Part shown: one piece after another, positions 10,157 through 18,329 of the stretch
How the letters are laid out: each line of letters opens with the position of its first letter
Numbering within the stretch: position 1 is the stretch's first letter
Source of the DNA: Blepharisma stoltei
Lineage: Eukaryota; Ciliophora; Heterotrichea; Heterotrichida; Blepharismidae
NCBI GenBank assembly: GCA_914767885.1
Contig: CAJZBQ010000021.1
Location: 682,001-746,000 of the forward strand
Length of the DNA stretch: 64,000 bases
Reading direction: 5' to 3'
Made by a program: the position numbers and the translations under genes
Notes under the pieces: model-generated
What the model saw: only the letters and a program-made list of their open reading frames with translations
Told to the model about the DNA's origin: nothing
Database searches by the model: none

Positions 10157-13100
10157 ATGTCAAACCTTGAACAAAGATATCCGTCACTTCAATTAAGAGG
10201 CTCAACCGCTTCATATTCGCATAAGAGTCCAGATTCACATCTCGTTCCCTTTTTACTCCGAAACTCAAACGAAAGTGACACATCAAGATCTAACGACTCT
10301 GAAAGCCACCTAATTCGAGAATGAGTTATTAAAAATCCAAATGTTTATAAAATACTGCAAGAAAAGTCAAACTATCCAAGCTCTAAATCGTCCCTAAATA
10401 TTTCAAAAGCAGGCAAAGGTGCAAGCATTTCAAATCACCTCGAAAACTCTTCTCAAATTTCAGAAATTTCTGGAGTTTTGGAATCAGGATTTCTTGACAA
10501 ACCCGATGAGCCTTTCTGCACTTATCCGAATTGTTTAGAAAGAGCTGAATTTATTTGCAAATGCACAGATAAAAGCAATCTTATCTAGAATCAAGCGGTC
10601 ATCCCGCCGACGATCCTTATGGATCGATTTTTATTCATGTCGTTATTTTCCTCTGAGTCATCACTGGTGCATCCTTGAATGTGATATGCATTGCAGCTCT
10701 TTCCTTGAGTATCTCCATATGGTACAGCTTGACAATTCTATCTATCTCCTGAACTACGTCCCTTTTACCCCTTTCTATTCAACTGTAAGCTATCCTTTCA
10801 TATCTGCAACTACATAATAATATGTCCAGTAATTTAACATTTCCTGCATCTTCTACTTCTTCATCTTCATCTCTTGCTGATCCTGCGTTATCTCCATTTG
10901 ATCAGTATATTGGTGCGGCTAGATTTGTCGGTGTACGTTGTGGATCTTCCTGTGTGGATTGCACTGGCCTAGACTGTTTCATCTCCATCTGTGAGTCTGC
11001 TACTACTCAGTCCTGTTCCATCCATCCCTGAATCATGTCTTCCAAGTTCAACTCATCCAGTTCTAAAACTGGTTGTAGTTCCTGCCACGGGTGCAGCGTT
11101 ACTTGCGTTACCTGCTCAGTTTGCAGTACTTGTAATGGATGCATCTGCTGTGTTGGATGCGGAGAGTGTGTTGATTGAGATGGAAGTGGTGCCGGATGTG
11201 TCGATTGCATCATTAGTAGTGTTTGTGCTAAGTGTTGTGCCCCTGTCGATTGCAGCGGTTGTGGAGATTCTGAACGTATTGGTTGTTTCAGCTGAGGTGC
11301 CTGTATCGGTCGTGCTAGGTGTGTAGCCTGTAAAGGTTGCGATGGGTGCAGTGGTTGCGGCACTTGTATTGTCGTCTGTGTCGAGTGTAGCGTCTGTGAT
11401 GATTGCAATGACTGTAGTATTCCAGAATGTAGTGTCTGTATCGGTTGTGATACTTGTAATAATTGCAATGGATGTAATGAATGTGGCACATTTTGTTCTT
11501 GTATTGAATGCTGTATTTGTTTTGACTGCAGTGACTCTGAACATAACGATTGTACTGTTTGTGGAGCTTGTAGCGGTTGTGGTGGGTGTAGTGACTGTGA
11601 TGCACTTGTCGTTTGTGCTGAGTATTGCACCTGTACTGTTTGCAGTGACTGTGGCGATCTTGAGCGTGATGACTGTACCTGTGTCGACTGCAGTGGTTGT
11701 GGCGTTTCTAAGTGTGGTGGCAGTTGGTCTGATTGTGAAGACTGTAACGTCCGTAAATTTCGTGGAGTTTGTGTTGGGTGTTGCAACTGTATCGCCTGTG
11801 GTGTATGTGACGGGGTTGTAGCCTGCGGTGCAAGCGATGACTGTGCTTGTGTTGAGTGTTGCATCTGTAATGATTGCATTGACTGTAGTGAATCAGAGTG
11901 TGGTGTCTGTATCGGTTGTGATACCTGTAGTAATTGCGAAGGATGCATTAGTACTTGTGTTGAATGCTGTACTTGCTTTGGTTGCAATGATTGTTGTGAT
12001 TCTAAATGTGACAGCTGTATTGTTTGTGGAGCCTGTAATGATTGTGTTGGGTTTAGTGACTGTGATGCACCTATCGCTTGTGCTGAGTGCTGCACCTGTA
12101 CTGCCTGCAGTGATTGTGATGACTTTGGGTGTGATGACTGTACCTGTGCTGAATGCAGTGACTGTGGCGATTTCAGGTGTAGTGGCAGTTGGTCTGATTG
12201 CGGGGATTGTAACGACTGTATATTTTGTGGTGTTTGTGACGGATGTTGCAACTGTACCGCTTGTGGTACATGTGGTGGATCTATAGTCTGTGGTGCAGGG
12301 GGTGGTTGTGCCTGTGGTGAGGTGGGTTGTGGGGTCTGTCAATTTCGCAGTAGCGGGGCTATTTCTTCCTCGGCCAATCCTTGTAACGCCTTTACGATCC
12401 CTTCTATCATCTCTTTCCTGTGGCCAGCGTATAATGGGCAGTCTACGAGTATGTGTTCTTCAGATTCTGCTATTTCGCATGTCGTACATTTGGGGTTGCT
12501 ACATAAGTGTCTGGTGAACGCGCATTCATTGCTGCTATTGAAGCCTGCTCTCATCCTATGCATTGCTCCTATCGCAGTTTCCATGTGTGAGTTCATAACC
12601 ACATAAAGAGCGATTTGCGTTGTTTCCATTCCTTCAGTTGCTCATCTGTAGAGCTTTGTTGTTTTGAATGTTTCTTTTCGCAGCCTAGACTCCAGTTCTA
12701 ATTGGTTCAGCCTTTTCATCGCCTCTTTTAGAGTGTTTTTCCACGTCTTTGCATCTATCAGCTTAATTTGTCTACTATTGTATCTGTGCATGTCTAGTTC
12801 TACCAGGTACATATTTGCCCTATTTTCCCAACCGGTCCTAGTGGGACAATTCTTGTTTGGGCTCCGTGTCTGACTGCTATCTTTCCCGAATCTAGCGCCT
12901 TCTTCTTTGCTTGACTACTGGTGAAGATTACCATCGCATCACCAGATGGCAATTGTCTGCACCGCAAAATCTCCCCCGGTTTGGTTGCTTGTTCCAGCGC
13001 AAGCATCAGTGCTGAATAAAGCTCCCTTTTACTAGCTAGGTCATCCTTCCTTGCATATTTCGATAAGTACACTTTAATGGCATGCTCAAGCAGATGATTT

Positions 13101-14599
13101 TCTTGTATTTCCGGCAGTATTTCCATAGGAGCCGCATATCCAAAGAAGGTTCCACCACTACTAAGTCCCAAAAACTGGAGATCCTCGTTCTGGGCAGCTT
13201 TTAGCGTCACCGTTTTCTTTCTCTTTTGGCTCATAAAAATGAAAGTCAGATAAAAGCAATCAATGATGCCAGTACCATTTAGGTGGGCATATAAAGTGGC
13301 TTTCGAATTCAGAACATCATATATGGGCGTTTAATATTATGGTCGATCCTCGTGCAACAGATGCAATTTGTGAGTTCTTGCATGAAAAGAATAGAAAATT
13401 ATCTGAAGATATTGATAAGATTAGCAAAGAAGTTGCGTTATTAACAGGCGAACTAAAAAGGCTTGAAGATGAAAAAGCTGAAAATATAAAAATATTAAAA
13501 TTAGTGGAGTCATGCGAAAGTGTGCTAAAACAAAATTTGAGTGAATTTGATAAAATTTTAATAAATGAGCCATGAGAAGCCCTAAGAAAATTTTCTGAGC
13601 TTTACGAAAACAAAAAGATTTACGACTATGCTAAATCTTCATTGCCTTTCACTAAGTCTTTTAGATATTTTTCTGATAATTCAAAAACTGAGATGAGCTA
13701 TATTGCTTTTCCAAGAGCAGGCACATCAGAACTTATTTATTTAAATTTAGAAGATATGACTTCACAGTCAGTATCAATTAAGTGGCTCCAAAATCTGCAA
13801 TTGTTTGGCTATACTCCTATCCCTGGCCGCAAGTGTTTATTCTTTTATGGAGGATATAATACCGGCTTAAGACAATCAACTGGAAGAACTTTTTATTTAA
13901 CCGACGATCAACAAATTATAGATTTGCCAGATGGCAAACCTGCTTGTGATCTTGCGATAATTTACCATAAGGATTTTGTATATGCTTTGGGAGGAAATAA
14001 TGATAAAGTATCAGCGAAATTCAATTTGGAACTTAACAAGTGGGAATATTTATGGCCACTTCCTGAAGGGGATTATCGCGAATCTATAATTACTGGTTAT
14101 AAAAATTATATTTTAATAACTGCAAGATATTTAGATAAAGTTATTAGATATAGCATCAAAAACGATTATTATGCTGATATCCAAAATTTGACCCTAAAAG
14201 GAGATGCCATAAAACTATTATACCTGCTTGCCAAGAATAGCCCACTAAGGAGCATTTTTTGGTTCGCCATTCTTAAATTTGGTTAGCCGAAAAATATGGC
14301 ATGCCAACGAATTTGGCAAGCCAGCTATTGTCCGGCAAACCAAAAAATGCTCATTAGTGGGCTATTCTTTGCAAATAAGTATAATTTCGAGCGATGACAA
14401 AGTGTTTGTTATTGAACTATGTGGAAATATTTATCAGAATATAAATCAATCCTTAAAAAAATGAGAAAGGGTTGGCAGAAATGATGTGCTGAATTGTAGC
14501 ATTCCTACATATACAGTAAGATTTAGAAATAATTTTATTGTGTCAATTTGGAAAATCAGCTGATTAAATTTAATCTGAAGAAAAGATCATTTAAAATAA
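10157..14599 (+). CDS. Zinc-binding, coiled-coil, kelch-repeat protein split by a LINE and an IES
   Basis: ATG at 10157. Domain order: Ser-rich N-terminus; a Cys/His cluster (PFCTYPNCLERAEFICKCTD, then QWCQYHLGGH after the LINE) resembling a B-box-type zinc-binding segment; a coiled coil (ENRKLSEDIDKISKEVALL..) from about 13380; and kelch/beta-propeller repeats (FFYGGYNTG, FVYALGGNND, NLELNKWEYLWPL). The first half ends at a UAG inside the LINE. Removing 10581-13246 with one 15-bp target copy shifts the frame by the right amount and gives DKSNQWCQYH. UGA is Trp in the coiled coil (NEPWEAL) and near the C-terminus. A palindromic IES (14221-14383) interrupts the last third; excision gives KLLISSDDKVFVIELCG. 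Stop TAA at 14597. Probably an adaptor or cytoskeletal protein; no precise orthologue recognised. Confidence 0.82.
10617..12812 (-). CDS. LINE ORF2 C-terminus with long Gln/Ser/Pro-rich tail, 731 aa
   Basis: With UGA as Trp the frame is open from the ATG at 12812 to TAA at 10617. Residues ~1-110 end in the CCHC-type knuckle found after RT in many LINEs (CSNPKCTTCEIAESEEHILVD, then CPLY). A UGA at about 12340 (LLRN-W-QTPQ) links it to ~450 residues of repeated Q-S-L-Q / Q-P-x-Q units (roughly 11030-12330). After an acidic patch (LELDELNLEDMIQGW) comes a charged C-terminus (RIVKLYHMEILKERAAM..TTWIKIDP). The DNA of the tail is a tandem repeat with a ~465-bp unit. In the standard code this ORF would look like three fragments. 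The function of the tail is unknown. Confidence 0.7.
11100..12330. repeat. Quasi-tandem repeat coding the Gln-rich LINE tail
   Basis: Two long copies offset by 465 bp (for example CAGTTGGTCT at 11721 and 12186; GCAACTGTAYCGC at 11783 and 12248), each built of short TGYRRYTGY-type units. Because units are multiples of three without stops, several frames on both strands are open. Confidence 0.75.
12800..13234 (-). CDS. LINE ORF1-like protein, 144 aa
   Basis: First ORF of the element on the minus strand, beginning MSQKRKKTVTLKAAQ about 12 bp inside the 5' end. The C-terminal part (SGDAMVIFTSSQAKKKAL, then GKIAVRHGAQTRIVPL) resembles the RRM-like segment of some non-LTR ORF1 or gag-like proteins. 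It ends CTW-TAG and overlaps the next ORF by a few bases in another frame, which probably marks the deletion joint that removed endonuclease and RT. No match beyond the general resemblance is claimed. Confidence 0.5.
   Translation of the reverse strand: MSQKRKKTVTLKAAQNEDLQFLGLSSGGTFFGYAAPMEILPEIQENHLLEHAIKVYLSKYARKDDLASKRELYSALMLALEQATKPGEILRCRQLPSGDAMVIFTSSQAKKKALDSGKIAVRHGAQTRIVPLGPVGKIGQICTW
14221..14383. mobile_element. Palindromic IES H2 (163 bp) in the kelch gene
   Basis: Bounded by TA at 14219-14220 and 14382-14383. Inverted ends begin TATAC and share TTGC.AAGAATAGCCCACTA, extending to CATTTTTTGGTT. Same ends as the 445-bp element at 20602-21046. The 163-bp length exactly accounts for the frame change between the two kelch ORFs. 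Confidence 0.88.
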
Positions 14600-14689
14600 A
14601 AGTACAATAAAGTTGAGAAAGCTATTGAACCATCACTGTTAGATGAATAAATATTTAATATAATTTATTATTATAGCTGTTTAGCGCTC

Positions 14690-15789
14690 TTATGATCACT
14701 TTAAATTAAGCTGAATTGATTTTTTTGCAAGTTTATATCCAATACTGCAATTATATTCTCCTGGGCAATTCTGAGTTCTTTTTATTAATTTTTCAAGGAT
14801 ATCAAGAATTTTCATTTTCCTTACTCCCCCAGGGGATTCATCCACTTTATGGGACGTCTACTTCCGATCGCCGGAAAAGGTGGGTTGCCTGGCCGTCACA
14901 TCCTCCTTGCTATAGCGCGGTAGCTCCAGTTTTAAAGTTGGTAGAATACGGGTTCCGGGGCTTTGCTTTAAGCTCCAGCAATGAGGTTGCCTGCATAAAA
15001 AATTCCAAAAATGATTCTCTGGCCGACTGTCGGTAAAAGGAAAACTTGTAGCCCAGGCCGTAACTCCTGATTTCACGGTGTTGAAGTGCCCAATAGGTCC
15101 AAAGGACTTTGCTGAGCCACTCTTTCCAACTTTCAAGTCTCCTTTGTTCTCGAAGTAAGACCCAATCTAGAAAATAGGCAAGGACTAGGCTCTTAACATA
15201 ACAGGAATTGCTTATCTAGCATAGTTGCCCATTTCCAGCTTGGTAAAATCTTGCTGGATATAAATTAAATATATGCCGAAGGTTGCATGGCCAGCCGGGA
15301 GGCCATGCCTAAGCTGAGGCGCCATATTTAATTATAGTCCAGAAGGTGACATTGGACGCTTTCCCTGCACTCTGAGCACTATTAGAGGTTAAGGTAGTCC
15401 AATATCAAGGGCTAAATCCAACAATATCGGATAAGTCTCCCCTTGAGACTTGAGACGCCGACATAAAAAGCCAGGTGTGATGCCGATGCTTAGCGCGCTT
15501 TGAGTCTGAAGTTGCCAGGACGGAGAGGGGCTGAAATTATCCCAAAATACCGCTATAATACCTTAATCTTTATGGCTATTGTAGAAATAAGCAGGTTTGA
15601 TAATGAGATCAGCATAAAGGCTTCTCATTTGCTCCAGGGGTAGGTATTGGGTTAGGGATTGCAGGCTAAGCGTTTACTCTTCTTTTTAGAGCTAGAGTCA
15701 ATAGATTCACTTTCAGAATCATTTGAATAATTAGAGTTAATTAGATACGGTGACCTTTGTTCTAATAAACTATTTTTTTTGGCACTCAT
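14690..15789 (-). CDS. Small Lys/Ser-rich protein split by an 845-bp IES
   Basis: First exon from the ATG at 15789: MSAKKNSLLEQRSPYLINS, then SESESIDSSSKKKSKRL. The frame then runs into stop codons. Excising 14824-15668 between TAs gives CGC-TTA-AGG in frame and continues RKMKILDILEKLIKRTQNC..YKLAKKSIQLNLKWS with UGA as Trp, ending at TAA (14690-14692). The joined protein is about 84 residues: an acidic Ser stretch, a basic patch and an amphipathic helix. No family recognised. It faces DprA head to head, about 140 bp away. Confidence 0.6.
14824..15668. mobile_element. 845-bp IES-like insertion, comparatively GC-rich
   Basis: TA at 14822-14823 and 15667-15668; excision restores frame of the small gene. 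One end reads TTACTCCCCCAGGGG, like the CTCCCC termini; the other lacks a clear match. The interior (14830-15650) is GC-richer than its surroundings and looks retroposon-derived, with no coding ORF that I accept. Confidence 0.55.
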
Positions 15790-15928
15790 TATCTGATTGC
15801 TAATTTTCGCTATACAATTTTGTGTGCATAATAAACTTGGCACTCAAATGACAGTATCTTTTGTAGATATTGAAATATATATTGAATAATTAATGGACTG
15901 TAATTAGGTCGCTATTAAAATTTTATCT

Positions 15929-16816
15929 ATGAAAGCTCAGGTAGCAATCATGGCACTTTTAAAATTGAAAAACATAAGGAAATCAAATCTACGTGAAATC
16001 ATAGAGACTTCAGATTTATTTAACAAAGACTTAAATGAGCTATATGAAATTGTTCGTGAAAAACTAAAAAGTTCCCAAAATTTCAATGAATGGAAAAAGA
16101 TTTATAAAATCTCATCAAATGAATTTTTGCAAGCCGAGTTATTTGATATAAAAATAATCACAATCCTAGATAAAGAATTTCCAGATCAATTGAAAAAAAT
16201 TCCTGATCCTCCTATGATTCTATTTGGAAAAGGTGACATTTCTCTATTAAAATTTCCTTCTCAGGTTGCAGTTGTAGGCACTAGATACCCAACTTCATAT
16301 GGCTCACAGCTATCATATGAAATAAGCTCACAATTAACACAAAACAGTATCTTAATAGTGAGTGGCCTGGCCTTAGGAATTGATACACAAGCTCATTTGG
16401 GGTGCTTACAAAATCAGGGTAAAACAATCTCTGTTTTATCTCATGGATTAGACTATATCTATCCACCTGAAAATAAAGTATTAGCTCAAAAAATCATTGA
16501 TAATGGAGGATTATTGCTCAGTGAATATCCTCCAGGAACAAAGCCTAAGAAATTTAGATTTTTAGCCAGAAATAGAATTCAAAGTGGATTGTCGCAAGCT
16601 GTTGTGGTGATAGAGGCTAAAAAAGGTGGGGGAACCACTACTACTATTAAACATTGCATTAAACAAGGAAAAATTTTATATTGTGTAAACCCAGGAAATG
16701 AAGGAAATAAAGCAGATTTCGCAGCAAATTTCTTTTTCATTGAAAATGGAAATGCTAAAAGTTTGGAAAATGGAGAAATCCAAGATTTGTTGCAAGATAT
16801 CAGAAATACTAATTAA
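15929..16816 (+). CDS. dprA: DprA/Smf-family DNA-processing protein, bacterial type
   Basis: 295 residues. DprA binds single-stranded DNA and loads RecA in bacterial transformation. The Rossmann core has the family blocks in order: VAVVGTRYPTSYG (~residue 112), LIVSGLALGIDTQAHLG (~147), ISVLSHGLDYIYPPEN (~175), LLLSEYPPGTKP (~204), FRFLARNRIQSGLSQAVVVI (~218), and KKGGGTTTTIKHC with CVNPGNEGNKAD (~240-265), where bacterial proteins have S-G-(S/T)..T...A. The N-terminal ~90 residues are helical like the bacterial SAM-like domain; the C-terminal winged-helix domain is short or absent. Composition matches its AT-rich ciliate neighbours; no intron, IES or UGA codon was noticed. Likely an old horizontal gain, now a nuclear gene. 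Its substrate in a ciliate is unknown. Confidence 0.9.
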   Translation: MKAQVAIMALLKLKNIRKSNLREIIETSDLFNKDLNELYEIVREKLKSSQNFNEWKKIYKISSNEFLQAELFDIKIITILDKEFPDQLKKIPDPPMILFGKGDISLLKFPSQVAVVGTRYPTSYGSQLSYEISSQLTQNSILIVSGLALGIDTQAHLGCLQNQGKTISVLSHGLDYIYPPENKVLAQKIIDNGGLLLSEYPPGTKPKKFRFLARNRIQSGLSQAVVVIEAKKGGGTTTTIKHCIKQGKILYCVNPGNEGNKADFAANFFFIENGNAKSLENGEIQDLLQDIRNTN

Positions 16817-16946
16817 TAAATTGGCTATAAACAAAATAATTCTTCAATAGACTTTTCATAAAAATAATTATTAGCATTTAGATCATATTTTTAAGCAAAG
16901 CGCTTTCTGACTATTTTTTATTCTAAATTTCAGTAAAAATAATAAA

Positions 16947-17837
16947 ATGGAACTTGCATCTCTTAACAGACTAGCTGTACTTTCAAGGCAAGATTCAAGG
17001 AAAACTAGCAACTGCCGCTATGGATACTCAGCTATGAAATTAATACATTTTTTGCGTTCAAAAAGCAGAGAAGGTAGCAATGTATTTAAGAAAATTCCTC
17101 AATACAATTATGACTTTTCTAACCATATCAGAGAGAAGCTTAAAATTTCTAGTGATTTTCCCCAAGTTAAGACTAATTTAGTGATTCCAACGTCGTCTTC
17201 TATGAAAAATTTCTTGCCTGGGATAAAGGAAACAAAATTAGCTGCGAATTCTCAAACTAAATCTTCTAAAATAATTCGGATTCCAGCAAAAGAAGAAATC
17301 ACACCTAATAGAGTTAGGGTTGATAAAACATCTGCTTATTTTTCTAATGTTATCAAGCCAACAAAAACATTTGAAACTAGTCAGTTATCAAACGTAAAAA
17401 TGACAGAAACGAAGAAAAAGTCGTTTTTAAACCTTAATATTAAATCTTTGAGCCCGATTTCTTCAAGAAAAGTTGATGATATTCTTGAAGAATTTACGAG
17501 GATCCTATTTATTTTTATTTTATCTAGAATATAATTTTCACAGATAAATTTCTTGTACTTTCCTTAACCTAAATTTACTCCTATTATGAAACGTTTTAAA
17601 AATTACGAAAAACGCATCAAAAAAAAATTGGAAACTTCCTATGATAGACTCTCGCAAAGTAATATTTCATCTTCAAGAAACAAAGTCAGGGAAACCCCCA
17701 TAGTTAAAAAAAGAAAGCCTGATGCAATAATCACAGAACCTTCCGATAGTGAAGAAATCATAGGATGGGATAAAGACACAGATTCAAGTTATTCCGAAAC
17801 CCCAACATTGACAAGTAGATTTTCTCACAATGTATAA
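16947..17837 (+). CDS. Unknown basic, Ser/Lys-rich protein with one IES
   Basis: ATG at 16947 (MELASLNRLAVLSRQDSRKT). It reads as a low-complexity basic protein (many Lys, Ser, Thr, Pro) without recognisable domain. The frame hits TAA at ~17534. Removing the TA-bounded 17497-17586 joins VDDILEEF to MKRFKNYEKRIKKKLETS, a charged helix, and continues to SETPTLTSRFSHNV-TAA at 17837. Joined length is about 266 residues. The acidic C-terminal patch (EPSDSEEIIGWDKDTDSSYSE) follows a basic segment. Tail to tail with ERH, 33 bp apart. Confidence 0.6.
17497..17586. other. 90-bp TA-bounded IES
   Basis: TA at 17495-17496 and 17585-17586. Inverted ends share TA..AGGA....ATTTA. It contains in-frame stops; excision gives one frame across. 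Confidence 0.65.
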
Positions 17838-17870
17838 ATAATTACTGCGAATTCTTAATTAAACCTTATA

Positions 17871-18299
17871 TTATACCTTAACAGGAGTTACGAGCTTATT
17901 CAAAAATTTATTCTTTTTACTTTGAATATTCATGATATAATAAAAAGGATTTTTATTGTTTTCAAAATGAGAAGCACTGCAAGAGAAGCAATATAAATTT
18001 TTGATTTAATTCAGTCTTTATTGTGAGGTGCAAAAGTCCTTGTTTCTTCATTAAATACCAAGCATATAATTTCTTGAATGCTGTCTAAATAATCATAGAG
18101 CTCACCTAGATTATAAGTAAAAGCAGCACGGTCTTCATAATCAGCTCTGAGTTTATCTTCAAAGCTTTTCAATACAAATTCAATGCAATTCTCAAGCGAG
18201 TTGAAGTCATAAAATAGTCTTGATTCGAATTTTTCGGTTGTTTGTATTAAGAGGAGTGTTTGGCGGTATGACTAAATTAGAAAATACCTTTTCAGACAT
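17871..18299 (-). CDS. ERH: Enhancer of rudimentary homologue, with 16-nt intron
   Basis: Small conserved nuclear protein that acts as a dimer with RNA-processing partners. After the start MSEK a 16-nt intron (18272-18287, GTATTTTCTAATTTAG) leads into SYRQTLLLIQTTEKFESRLF, a good match to the ERH N-terminus, then LENCIEFVLKSFEDKL, AAFTYNLGELYDYLDSI, CLVFNEETRTFAPHN and KDWIKSKIY. The Trp of the conserved KDWIK block is coded by UGA, one of the clearest proofs of the code here. After KIY the frame continues about 40 residues longer than animal ERH (ILKTIKILFYYIMN..TPVKV) to TAA at 17871. This tail is either lineage-specific or hides a missed stop or IES. The gene was easy to miss because the intron and UGA break it. 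Confidence 0.9.
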
Positions 18300-18329
18300 T
18301 TTTATTATTTAAGATTAGCTTAAGTCCCC

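Larger units (their letters stand above)
10581..13246 (-). mobile_element. Non-LTR retrotransposon derivative (RT-less LINE) in the kelch gene
   Basis: Perfect 15-bp target duplication CAGATAAAAGCAATC at 10566-10580 and 13247-13261. Read on the minus strand it holds a 144-codon ORF starting 12 bp in, then an overlapping long ORF with the C-terminal zinc knuckle of LINE ORF2. No reverse transcriptase or endonuclease domain is present, so it is an internally deleted, non-autonomous copy. Confidence 0.85.

Noticed and set aside
11035-12606. Plus-strand ORF (with UGA as Trp) of ~520 codons packed with CxxC motifs, looking like a giant cysteine-rich protein
   Set aside because: It is antisense to the LINE ORF, which is continuous through a recognisable zinc knuckle and ends inside the element. 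The Cys pattern is the complement of the Gln/Ser repeat; stop-free repeats open several frames at once.
14716-15136. Two overlapping ORFs on opposite strands near 14.7-15.1 kb
   Set aside because: They lie mostly in the 845-bp insert, lack conserved motifs and are interrupted by its boundary.
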